Source: Dissophora ornata (taxonomy: Eukaryota > Mortierellomycota > Mortierellomycetes > Mortierellales > Mortierellaceae). Taken from it: 29,578 nucleotides of DNA. A program made the position numbers and the translations under genes. Every line of letters starts with the position of its first letter. The first letter of the stretch is position 1. Location of the stretch: assembly GCA_025201705.1 (NCBI GenBank), contig MU616962.1:1-29578 (forward strand), given 5' to 3'. The notes under the pieces are model-generated. The model saw only the letters and a program-made list of their open reading frames with translations, did not search any database and was not told where the DNA came from. Below, piece after piece: positions 1 through 9,227 of this stretch.

Positions 1-1692
1 CACCTTCGAGCGACCACCCTTATCAGTGAGGAGCTGTCGGCTATTATCACGGCTAGCGTATGGGTTTTCTATCGAAGCTGGGCTGAAAAGCATTTTAATA
101 CAAAGACTCGCGTCACTAACACTGTGATTCTATCGATCCATATAGTTTTCTGAGAATGATGAGGTCTGGTCAGAGCCAGATGCCTTTCACTGCCCGATCC
201 CAGATTGCCTTGTGACCATTTGCAACGTCGTCTGCAGTTTTACGACAGAATTCGTCGGGGAGATCGAGCAGCACGTGGCACAACACGATCTTTCTTCGAA
301 AAACAATGAGGTAGGCTGTTCTGGACAGACTATATAAATATCTCGAAAAGAGCTTGTCATCTAATCTTTTGTATTCGTGCACACCGTAGACTCTTCTGAA
401 AAACTATTTGGCTCAGATCAAGAGTCGAAAGTCAAAGACCGTTAACAGTATGTACAGCTATTGACATTGGACTCTGTACGTGTTCAAATCATATTCAATG
501 TCACTCACATCTGTTTGAAATGGATGGCATGTTAGCTGTGCAAAACTGCCTAGACATACAGCTTTACTGGATGATAAAGTCGGGGGGATTCCGGCCAGGA
601 CCAAAGGACTTGTTCAAACCCACCAAACAGACCGCATCGCGCAATGCATCGAGAACTCGATCTAGACATAGCTCTCACAATGTTCTACGAGGTAGGTATG
701 CATGAGCACGCTGGAAATTCTGCACCTTGCAGCAGTCACTGTATTCCTTAACATGGCGCTTTCCTGAACATGCTCCTCCCCATACAGCCGCGCGCTCCAA
801 TGACATTATCACGCTGGAGTTACCACGAAAAGAGGCAGAAGCATCTATACCACATGTGCTGGACACGCGTGTCGCGCTAGAAGGGTCGGGGCGGCAGCAA
901 GAGCCGGAGCCAGAGGAGGAAGAGGAAGTCATGGAGCAGGGGCAGGTGACAGTGCGGAGGAGCGAGGCAGAATCCGGTGAGTCCCTGCCAGAATCAAGAT
1001 ATAACGGGCTAGGAAAGGCGATTGTAGGTGCACCACAAAAGCTGGAGTTATCAAGGAGTTGGCAACCCAGCGCAGGCAACAGTGATAGCGCCGAGGAAGA
1101 AATTCAAGTGCGCAGGCTATGTATGAAGAGATCTCGTGTGCAGGTGATCGGATCGGAGAGTGATCAATCGTCGGACGAGAAGAAGACTGATAAAAGCTTA
1201 AAGTCAAGAGTACAGCGGGATGTCAAGAAAGGCCGGAAGTGGAGGGCATCACTCGTTCCCAAAAGGCAGCGAGGTCAAAGAAACAGGTCTAGCGATGAAG
1301 CAGAACTCTCGAGCCAGGGCAGCAACCTCGGTCCTGGTGTAAGAAGAGTGACGAGGGGGCTCAGTAGACACAGGACTGGACGAGGAGAACAGAGTTCTGA
1401 TGTCAGCAGCGGGAGTGACACTACAGCGAGTGATCTAGATAGAACATCGAGTGTAAGTGCCTCAGAGGGTTACGTCGAGAGCGAAGGCGACAGCGAGAAT
1501 GACGGGCACAGCGAGAGCGGCAGCGCTATGAGTAGTGAGAGTGAGAGCGATGCCAGGCTCTCCAAAAAGAGTGGCAGGATACCAGACGACATGGCTGTGG
1601 CCCCGCAGGACGGGCAGATATCGTTCATGCGGTGCCGGTATTGTGGCAAGCTGCTCGACGAATCGATCGGACACGAATGTACAGTACATTAG
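1..1692 (+). CDS. 5'-truncated gene for an acidic, Ser-rich zinc-finger-like protein (function unknown)
   Basis: I do not recognise the family. Five exons join in one frame: 1-57, 146-310, 390-447, 536-691 and 788-1692 (1341 bases, 446 residues plus stop TAG). Introns are 88, 79, 88 and 96 bases, start GTATGG, GTAGGC, GTATGT and GTAGGT, and the first two carry CTAAC or CTAAT branch-like sites. No ATG lies in the first exon, so the true start is upstream of the window. Exon 2 encodes a finger-like Cys/His cluster (CPIPDC, then C-x3-C-x12-H-x3-H). Exons 3-4 are Lys/Arg-rich. Exon 5 is long, acidic and Ser-rich, with an EEEEE run and many S-E/S-D pairs. It ends in a compact C-x2-C-x9-H-x-C cluster (CRYCGKLLDESIGHEC) four residues before the stop. 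Composition suggests a nuclear, chromatin- or nucleic-acid-associated protein, but that is inference. The coding call is fairly sure; the exact junctions are less so. Confidence 0.62.
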
Positions 1693-2105
1693 TAATAAAA
1701 TGAAGGAAGATACACTGCCCATGTACGGTTATTCCAACCAAGGCCAGAAAGCCTGCGATCTTTCAATTCTTCGCATATTCCCCTTTTTTTTTTATCGCCA
1801 AGAAAAGTGCCAGTCGCACAGACAAACGCATGGCCACCGAATATTAAAGATATTCCTTGTTGCCATTTTGCTCTCATTCCCCTCTTCTCTTCTCTCCACA
1901 CATCTCATTCGCTCCATCCACTTCCATCCACTCATTCACTATTAATTCGAGCAGCAACCACGCCCAGGCACCGCTCACTGCACATACGATAGAGCGCTGC
2001 GAATAGACGGGACCACAATTGGGACAGGAACGCACACAGCAGGACGAGATATCCCCATAAACATCATATAAATTGCACACCGTTGGGCCAAAGGACACAC
2101 AAAGC
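1693..2105 (+). promoter_or_regulatory. Intergenic region and probable promoter/leader of the GDP-mannose transporter gene
   Basis: It holds a T-run near 1783, then a CT-rich stretch (about 1870-1940) typical of a fungal leader. No convincing coding frame was found in either strand, and no clear TATA box. Confidence 0.4.
1694..1699 (+). terminator. AATAAA polyadenylation-type signal of the zinc-finger-like gene
   Basis: Exact AATAAA one base after the TAG stop. If used, the 3' UTR would be very short. Confidence 0.4.
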
Positions 2106-3753
2106 ATGACGGCGGTACCAGCACAAAGCTCGATCGCCAACTCGGCGACGGTCAGTATCCTCGCATACTGCTCGTCCAGTATCCTCATGACCGTCACCAA
2201 CAAGGTCGTCCTGTCCCAGTTCGACTTTAACATGAACTTTTTCCTTCTGGCCGTTCAGGTAAGCTGTTGCTTTGCTGCTGCTGTTGCTTTTACCTATCCG
2301 TATCAAGTACCACTTTCAATATCAGAAATACCGTTAACGCCCACACGTGCCGAAACGGTTATATAGGCCATGGCTGCAGTGGTCATGCTCTGGATGTTCA
2401 AAAAATTGGACCTAATTACATATCGCAAACTCGACACCGACGAAGCCAAGAAGTGGTTCCCAATATCGCTTGGACTAGTGGCCATGATTTACACTGGAAG
2501 CAAGAGGTACAAATGCAGACCTGTACAAATGGGCTGTTGTGAGGGAGAGTTTGTGATTCATCTCATCAATTTGCGATTGCGATTTCTCTAAAATGCGTCG
2601 CACTCACGCAAATCTTGTACCTGTACTACAGCTTACAGTTCCTGAGCATTCCCGTATACACGATCTTCAAGAACCTGACCATCATCCTCATTGCCTACGG
2701 TGAAGTCCTCTGGTTCGGAAGCAAAGTCACGCCGTTGATGCTTTTGAGTTTCGCTTTCATGGTGAGCAATGGAAATAAAAATATTTCTATTGTCCTTGGC
2801 GTGTTTCATCCAGGGTTTTCGTGCAACATGCCATCTTTTTAACGTTTGCGGCTGACCCTGTTGCTTACTTTTTTCCTCTTCTCCGAATAACAGGTACTGT
2901 CCTCGGTTGTTGCAGGGTGGTCAGACATCCATTCGTCTGCGCTTAATGGTCCTACAGAATTGATGCAATTTAATCCTGGCTACGGCTGGATGGCGCTCAA
3001 TTGCCTCTCGTCGGCGGGCTATGTGCTTTACTTGCGCAAGAGGATCAAGCACTTCAACTTCAAGGACTTTGATACAGTCTATTACAATAACCTGCTGAGT
3101 CTCCCCGTAATGCTCTTGCTCAGCTTGTGTCTTGAGGGATGGACTTCGGGCGAATTTGAGAGAACTTTGTAAGTGTGCAGGAATCCCCCCATCCCCTGGG
3201 CTAATAGCTCACAAAAACCAACCCAGAGACGAAAACATGCACTAGAAGATTGAGACGACGCCAGTCCCGCTGATGATACCCGCATATCTTTGCTTTTTAT
3301 CATTGTTCTCTACCCAGTTCCCCAGACGTCAGATCCGCGCTCACAGTAGCCATCCTCATGTCAGGAGTCTCGTCATTTCTCATCTCATATGGCAGTGCCT
3401 GGTGCGTCCGCTGCACCTCTTCCACCACCTACTCCATGGTCGGCGCACTCAACAAACTGCCCGTTGCTGCTAGTGGGATTTTATTCCTGGGCGACCCTGC
3501 CACATTCGGTAATGTCGTTGGCATTCTTTTCGGCTTTGTCGCAGGATTGATATACAGCTACAGCAAAACAGACCAGGCGCAACGGAACTTTGCCCTTGCC
3601 AACGAATCGCCTCTATCAACAAAACCAGGCGCCACAGACACGATAACGGGTGCCACTGAGGTTATCGAGTTGAACACACCGGCAAACATGCCGACAAAGA
3701 CTGCAGTACTCCCTCTGTACAAGACCAACCCTGATGGCAAGGTTGCGGATTAG
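2106..3753 (+). CDS. GDP-mannose transporter (VRG4/GMT family)
   Basis: Carries GDP-mannose into the Golgi lumen in exchange for GMP, supplying mannosyltransferases for glycoproteins and cell-surface mannans. Exons 2106-2258, 2367-2506, 2632-2761, 2894-3168 and 3318-3753 give 377 residues, the usual family length. All four introns are GT..AG, starting GTAAGC, GTACAA, GTGAGC and GTAAGT. The family hallmarks are present: the YYNN motif (residues 204-207), the GALNK nucleotide-sugar motif (275-279), the conserved segment [19 protein letters not shown], and about ten hydrophobic membrane segments of the drug/metabolite transporter fold. The ATG at 2106 is chosen because the only in-frame codon upstream that could start is a TTG. 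The C-terminal tail is hydrophilic and cytosolic in type. The gene converges on the methyltransferase gene, with 140 bases between the stops. Identification is firm; yeast VRG4 is the reference member. Confidence 0.93.
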
Positions 3754-3824
3754 ACGATTGGATATATTTAACCTGGCTTTGCCACACCATCACATTCCAA
3801 ACATGTTGCATTTTCCGGCTTGAA

Positions 3825-3830
3825 AATAAA
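3825..3830 (+). terminator. AATAAA polyadenylation-type signal of the GDP-mannose transporter gene
   Basis: Exact AATAAA 72 bases after the transporter stop and only 64 bases before the convergent methyltransferase stop, so the two 3' UTRs probably overlap. Confidence 0.5.
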
Positions 3831-3893
3831 AATGTACATACTGTTTATGTAAAGTTTGCACGGCTGTAGCCGTTAGCGCCATCTCTAGAATAT

Positions 3894-5194
3894 CTACAAC
3901 TCATTTCCAACTGTGACCCAGTAATCCCTAAGGTTATTCTTCCGCCCAAAGATCTCCAGGTACCGGCCGTTGGGTACCAGCTCCTCGATGAGTTCATAGA
4001 GCTCTTCTGGCTTTTGACTTTGTCCACGGCGTTCTGAGAAAATGACGTCTGATCCGATCGAGTGCCTGCATCCAGGGGGATCATGGCCCTACAAAGAATA
4101 TAGTTATGAAGTAATCCCTTGATCAGTACCTTCATGTCCATTTCCAATCAAGATGGATTCCCTGCGCAAAACCGCAGACTGGAACAGTTGCAAGTACCTT
4201 TTTACCAACAAGACACGTCTCCTTGGCGTGCTGAAGGTAGTATCCGTGTCCCTTTGCCATCCTCCGATTCACTGTCTGTTTTACCCATGTGATATCATCG
4301 ACATAGCTAAGTTGTTGTTTTTTCGGTAAAGAAATGGGACAGGTGAGCGCTTGGACAGACAGCAATCCCTGCTCCTCAACAATAATCCTGGTGTGCACTA
4401 TTCCAATTCGAGTTTTCGCCGTTACCTGTATCCCCATCTCCGCATCAGATCAAACGCTTTGGCGTATTTGTTGTTAATAACCCAGATAAAGATGAATCCA
4501 TTTGAACTGAGTTTAGGAACAGGCAATTCTTCGATACAAATATCGGGGAGTTGTTGGTATGCAATAGCGACCTAAGAACACAAAAAAAAAAAAAAAGCAA
4601 ACGCTACATGGGTTAACAAACCAAACTGGGTCATTGTTTGTAGGATGTTCGGTGACAGATCAGGATACGGACTTACTCCACGAGTGGGTGCGTGGGTGGC
4701 CAACTGCCATGGTGGATCCATCAGGATCACGTCGAATTGGCATTCTGCTGCAAGGCTCTATTACCGCACAGGTTGCAGATTTTGTTAATACTCTTCCTCA
4801 ATGCCTCTCGTATTTTGATGTAGGCCCTGCCTTTACTAAATCAGATCGCGCAACTTACATCCCAGTCGTAGGTCATGACATTTGCCTTGATGGGCACACA
4901 CCATTCCGGTGCCTCGAATTCCTCCAAGTCATCAGCCTCCTCGTCGCCTTCACCATCCTCTGCTCCTAATTTATTCTCATCCTGCTCCGGCGCCTTCTCC
5001 AGCTGCTCAATGTCGCGTGCAAGTTGCTCCAGTGTTGCGATGAGCTCCTTTTCCCGCGCAAGTAGCTTGGCGAGTCGACCGCCAGCAGTGAGCGAGGCAA
5101 AAGGCGAGGACGCGTTACCGCCGGGAGAGGAAGAGTTGCCGGACTCGGAGTCGTTGCCGCTGTCGGACATGGCGACCTCATCGGAGAGCGTCAT
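3894..5194 (-). CDS. MT-A70 family adenine N6-methyltransferase, MTA1-like (probable DNA 6mA writer)
   Basis: Transfers methyl from SAM to adenine N6. Exons (minus strand) 5194-4859, 4757-4677, 4571-4426, 4306-4198 and 4088-3894 total 867 bases, 288 residues; all junctions are GT..AG and keep frame. The N-terminal ~100 residues are acidic and Ser-rich, with a coiled-coil-like stretch (LAREKELIATLEQLARDIEQ). The catalytic domain follows: DVILMDPPWQ with DPPW at 126-129, FIFIWVINNKYA, VDDITWVKQT, KGHGYYLQHAKETCLVG, SDVIFSERRGQSQKPEE and a terminal GRYLEIFGRKNN. These blocks follow ciliate MTA1 more closely than METTL3 (remembered comparison). Ciliate MTA1 works with MTA9 and DNA-binding partners p1 and p2, and methylates DNA; none of these partners is in this window. 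A second in-frame ATG at 5170 would shorten the protein by 8 residues. Substrate (DNA rather than mRNA) is inferred. One intron has a 15-base poly(T) tract. Confidence 0.88.
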
Positions 5195-5415
5195 GATGAT
5201 TGTGATTGATGTTTATAGCAAAGGGAAGAGGGAGCCTTGACACAAGACGCGATTTTTTTGGGCAACAAAGCAAACAAATATTTTGATTTTCGTTTCGCAC
5301 GCGAATTGTGACCATTTTATGGCTTCAGATTTAATTTGTCTAAAAGTTCGTGAGAGATGCGCACAAAGGGCTTCATCGCTGGTATAGTTGGTATCATGAC
5401 ATGTGTATGCGTGTT

Positions 5416-6834
5416 CTAAAAGACGCCGTTGGATCGTAAAAGGTTGTATGAATGAATCAATAAACTCTGCTTCGCCACCATGTTGTATCCCTGGTTCCTA
5501 ATTACTGGCTCCATGAATAGCGCCGCTGTCGTCACGTTGAACGCCCAGGTCAGGGCAATCAGGATCATGGGCGGGACTGTGATCTTCTGTCCTACAGTGG
5601 TTTGCAGGACCTTGGACATGATCGTAGCCACGCCCTGGATCAGGAAGAAGGCCGTCATGGGTCCCGGGCGCTCATGCCACAACGCCGCTACGATGTACTC
5701 GTGCATCAGTCCTGACATCAGGAACACACCCATCACCGGCAATGCCATTTCTGCAGCCTGCACCAGCTTGCGGTTTGAGACTCGCGGTGTCACATACTTT
5801 TTCAATACATGGTGCACAGGCTTGAACCCGAGGTCGACCCAGATGTATTGGAAGAGATGGTGCCACTGTCGCCAGAACTCTGCACTTGAGGTAGCAAATC
5901 CAGGAAAGTAGTGTCGGACCAGCGTCCACTCGGTGTCGTGGATCAGATTTCCAGTGACGGCCGCCCAGACGATCATTATGGTGTAGTTGGCGAGTGAGAT
6001 GTCAAAGATGACCAAGGCGGAGACCCCGATCCGGACGAGGAGTGTGGGAATCAAGGAGAAGGATTCAATCTGCTCAAAGGTGAGGAAGCTCAGGCAGAAT
6101 GGGATAATGTCCATCAAGACCGCGTAGAAGAGCCACTGTGGAAGATATACGCTCCAGTGCTGGGGCTTTGGGTCTGTGGGAGGGGTGTAGCTCTGTTTGG
6201 CAGGTTCTCCTTTACTAGCGTCCCTTCCGACGGATCTGGATCCTTTGCTGGACTCTACTGGGGATGCTTCTGACGAGCGCCTGTGCTGCTGCTGCTGCTG
6301 CTGCTGTTGTTGGAGTTGACGACGAAGTCTTGACTGCTGCAGTTCGAGTTCGCGTTGCTGGAGCTGATCCTTGCTCAGGGGAACCTTGCGGAAGGGCTCC
6401 CAGACCTCTCTCCACCAGTCCTCGAGGTTCATGGTGGGCTCCTTCCCTGTCCTCCAGGGGCGAACATAGTAGAGATCGACCATGCGCATGAGTACACATC
6501 CGCAGGCTGCGGCATGGATCAGCTGGAGGGCTGGCGACTGGGTAGAGGTGAAGATGAGCGGGGCGGCGAAGAGACCAGCGACAGATGGAGCGGCGATCCA
6601 GCGCTTTTGACGGAGGGTGAAGGGCAGAAGCAAGAGGATATAGAGGCCGCCACCAAAAATGAAGAAGATGGAGAAGTAGTACGAATTGGGAAGGGGTATC
6701 TGGGAAGAGTTTGAGCGAGGGATATTGCAGGGCGTGACAGGGAGTGATGGCGGGAGTGAACTGAAGAACGAGCTGTCGGCGAGCTTGCTGAGCGTCGACA
6801 GCAGCGATGTGGAGGGCGCTGTGAGCACTTCCAT
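5416..6834 (-). CDS. Wax-synthase-like membrane-bound O-acyltransferase, copy A
   Basis: A single uninterrupted frame of 472 residues with several hydrophobic segments. It resembles the wax synthase/MBOAT_2 domain, whose members transfer acyl groups from acyl-CoA to fatty alcohols, sterols or terpenoids in the ER; the substrate here is unknown. Two features support the call: the FWRQWHH block (residues 320-326) followed by a YIWVDLGFKP stretch, and the GLMHEY block with the likely active-site His378. A hydrophilic loop at about residues 165-235 holds nine Gln encoded by CAA and CAG codons. The ATG at 6834 (MEVLTAPST) is chosen because the frame upstream of it opens only at a TTG. No intron is seen, unlike nearly all other genes here. 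A paralogue of near-equal length lies 959 bases upstream in the same orientation. Confidence 0.82.
   Translation of the reverse strand: MEVLTAPSTSLLSTLSKLADSSFFSSLPPSLPVTPCNIPRSNSSQIPLPNSYYFSIFFIFGGGLYILLLLPFTLRQKRWIAAPSVAGLFAAPLIFTSTQSPALQLIHAAACGCVLMRMVDLYYVRPWRTGKEPTMNLEDWWREVWEPFRKVPLSKDQLQQRELELQQSRLRRQLQQQQQQQQQHRRSSEASPVESSKGSRSVGRDASKGEPAKQSYTPPTDPKPQHWSVYLPQWLFYAVLMDIIPFCLSFLTFEQIESFSLIPTLLVRIGVSALVIFDISLANYTIMIVWAAVTGNLIHDTEWTLVRHYFPGFATSSAEFWRQWHHLFQYIWVDLGFKPVHHVLKKYVTPRVSNRKLVQAAEMALPVMGVFLMSGLMHEYIVAALWHERPGPMTAFFLIQGVATIMSKVLQTTVGQKITVPPMILIALTWAFNVTTAALFMEPVIRNQGYNMVAKQSLLIHSYNLLRSNGVF
6286..6312 (-). repeat. CAG/CAA triplet repeat encoding poly-Gln
   Basis: Seven uninterrupted CTG triplets on the plus strand followed by two TTG triplets. 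On the coding (minus) strand these read as nine Gln codons, in the hydrophilic loop of acyltransferase copy A. Such tracts are prone to length change. Confidence 0.85.
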
Positions 6835-7793
6835 GACAGATCGGATATGAGGTTGGCGAAGAGGCGACAAAGGTATTGAGAGTGTCGGTATGGGGCGATG
6901 AAGACGATGAGGGGGAGGAAGCGTAAGGGAGGCGGCGACGTATAAATAGAGTACTCGACTAAATCAGATTTGCGAGACGATTTCCCTATTTGGAGCACCG
7001 CACACAATGATAACACATGATAGTGTGCACTCCTCCCGCCGCACAGACGGACAGAGGCAGACGAGCAGCTCGCGCGGCCCCTTGCAAGGCTTGCCTGCAA
7101 GATTCTGGCACGCATTCATGTGTGCGTGTGTGAGGCCTGTTAAGCAAGAAGTTGTCGCCGATGGTCTCACGGCGCTTCGGGACGGAGTTGCACATCGACT
7201 GCACGCTACACATTGGGTCTCAACAAAGAAATTAAAACCAAAGGCTGTGTGTTTGTGCCCACATTCTTCACAAACCCTAAATCGGCTTGACCTCCCAAGC
7301 CTCGGCCAAGAGTAGGAGCCGACGAGAGCGTGCATGCTTGGCAATCGAGGATATCCCACGGTTAGTCAATTAGAGAATTAAGGTCCCACATGCCTACAAC
7401 CGCGAGCCGAAAATTACTGAGCGCAAAAAGTCTGGATTTTAATATAGAGCTCCACATCCTGGCGCCTTCTTATCAACGCGTATCGAATGCGATCTCGTGA
7501 ATTTCGAGAATCTGGTCATCGTCAAGTCAACCGTCTGGGGACACATGATCTGTTGGTCGTCATCATTTTTTTTTTTTTGGCAATCTACCTATCTTCCAAG
7601 GCTACGTGCTCGACTGAAAGGCCGGCCGAGGTGGAACGTGGAGTCCATTCGTGGCTGTTCAGGTGAACGTGGGGCTCGTCTTGAACTTCCACCGGCGGTT
7701 CAGGGCTCAGTTTTTCTTCCTTTTATATGGGATTACCACTTTTTTCTCCGGGAATATCAATGCTGCTCTATATTAAACTGTCAAGACTAGAAA
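6835..7793 (-). promoter_or_regulatory. 959-base region between the two acyltransferase genes
   Basis: Holds the promoter of copy A and the 3' flank of copy B. Short open frames occur on both strands (for example 7007-7315 plus), but none shows a domain, plausible composition or splice continuation. An 11-base T-run lies near 7567 and an AT-rich patch near 7437-7446. I see no gene here. Confidence 0.4.
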
Positions 7794-9227
7794 CTACTTG
7801 CCAAACATCCACCAGAGGACACTTCTTTGCTTCAGCTCGATCCACATGTTGTGCCGTCTATACGGTTCAACAAACATCGGAAGAGTCGCAGTGTGATACA
7901 CAACCATCAATGCCATGGCCAGCCCTCGCATGCACAGCTTCGCTGCTGGGCCGCCTTTGTTGTACATATCGCGAACCGTGATCCCGAACGGGGTCCTATC
8001 CACAGCCTTCATCAGTACCACCGCTATACCCTGCGTCATGAAGTAAAACATCTGGCTCCAAACGGGCTCGCGCCACACCGCATATACTGTATATGCGTGC
8101 AAGATCCCCGAAAGTGTAAACACTGCAAGAATAGGCAAGACCTCTCGAGCAGCCTTCGCGGCCCGAACGCCAACGCGCTCGGGGCCAAGATGGCTCTCGC
8201 ATAGCCGCCTCATGGGCAGAAACCCCAAATCGACCCAAAGATACCGAAATAATGACTGCCAGGATATCCAAAATTCAACTGGCGTCCGAGCAAAGCAAGG
8301 GAGTTTGCTCTCCAGCATAGCCCATTCTGAGGTGTTGATTGTTTGGCCTGTTGTCAAGGAGTAGACGATAGCGACAGTCAGACAGACTCCGAGGATCTGA
8401 CCCATGATAAATATACCAATACCCGCCATGAAGAGCACATATTGTGGGGTCGCCAGGCCTTGCAAGTCTGCATCTGTGAAGAACGACAGTAAAAAGATAT
8501 CAAGATCAACGAGAGCAGTGTAGAAAACGAAGGTAGGGACGAGATCCTGCCAGCGAAGCCTGGTCGATCTTGTTGGCGATGTTGTTTGACCGGACATCCT
8601 TCGTAGAGGCGCCCACATCTCGATCCTGAACCGCTCCATATCCCACATCAGAAAGGTGTCTGCGCCGTCGTTTTGCCGAGCGCCTCCTTTCCTCACATTA
8701 GAGTCAGTCCCTCTGCCGTCATCGCTGTCCAAGTCCTTCTTGGACCTTGCGACAGAGTCCAAAGGCGAGGGTTTTATGGAGGATACTGTCGTGCGGCAGT
8801 AACGGCTAGGGATGCCAGTCCAGGGTTGGACGTAGTAGAGATCAAACGTTCTTGTGGCGACGGCAATGGCAGTTACGGACAGGGCCATATGGAAGATTTT
8901 GAATGGACAGGTGAAGAACAAGGGCTGGAGCACCATCGTGATCAGGAGAGGGAGAGCCAAGATCTGCTTTCCTCGCGTTGTTCGTGGGTAAGGCGAGATC
9001 AAGAGGCTGTAGAGAGAGATGAGGCAGAAGAAGAAAACTGCGACGAATTGGCCATCGGGGATGATTTTGTGAGGAGGAAGCAGCTGTTCTGGCGACTTTG
9101 TGGTGAGGATGGAGAAGAGGGATGTCTTGGGGAGGCCAAGCCTGGGAGCAGGAGGAGATGAGGCAGGTATATGGCTGTCATTTGAGAAAAGCTGCGAGAC
9201 GAGACTAGAGAGGAAAACGGAGGCCAT
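7794..9227 (-). CDS. Wax-synthase-like membrane-bound O-acyltransferase, copy B
   Basis: Intronless frame of 477 residues, paralogous to copy A. Shared blocks sit at matching positions: TFDLYYVQPW against VDLYYVRPW, YLWVDLGFLP against YIWVDLGFKP, and GILHAY with His377 against His378. Several hydrophobic segments imply an ER membrane protein. The FWRQWHH block of copy A reads FWISWQS here, so Gln324 stands where copy A has His325; the active-site His377 is kept. This may mark a different substrate or weakened activity (inference). The first ATG of the long frame, at 9227 (MASVFLSSL), is chosen; the 82 codons upstream have no ATG and a low-complexity make-up. It is divergent from the phosphatase gene. 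Substrate unknown. Confidence 0.8.
   Translation of the reverse strand: MASVFLSSLVSQLFSNDSHIPASSPPAPRLGLPKTSLFSILTTKSPEQLLPPHKIIPDGQFVAVFFFCLISLYSLLISPYPRTTRGKQILALPLLITMVLQPLFFTCPFKIFHMALSVTAIAVATRTFDLYYVQPWTGIPSRYCRTTVSSIKPSPLDSVARSKKDLDSDDGRGTDSNVRKGGARQNDGADTFLMWDMERFRIEMWAPLRRMSGQTTSPTRSTRLRWQDLVPTFVFYTALVDLDIFLLSFFTDADLQGLATPQYVLFMAGIGIFIMGQILGVCLTVAIVYSLTTGQTINTSEWAMLESKLPCFARTPVEFWISWQSLFRYLWVDLGFLPMRRLCESHLGPERVGVRAAKAAREVLPILAVFTLSGILHAYTVYAVWREPVWSQMFYFMTQGIAVVLMKAVDRTPFGITVRDMYNKGGPAAKLCMRGLAMALMVVYHTATLPMFVEPYRRHNMWIELKQRSVLWWMFGK

Noticed and set aside
170..382. Minus-strand open frame of 70 residues at the left edge
   Set aside because: It lies opposite plus-strand exons of the zinc-finger-like gene, which join in frame over five exons; treated as a shadow.
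7007..7315. Plus-strand frame of 102 residues between the acyltransferases
   Set aside because: Has an ATG but no domain, odd composition and no splice partner; overlapping frames on both strands suggest chance.
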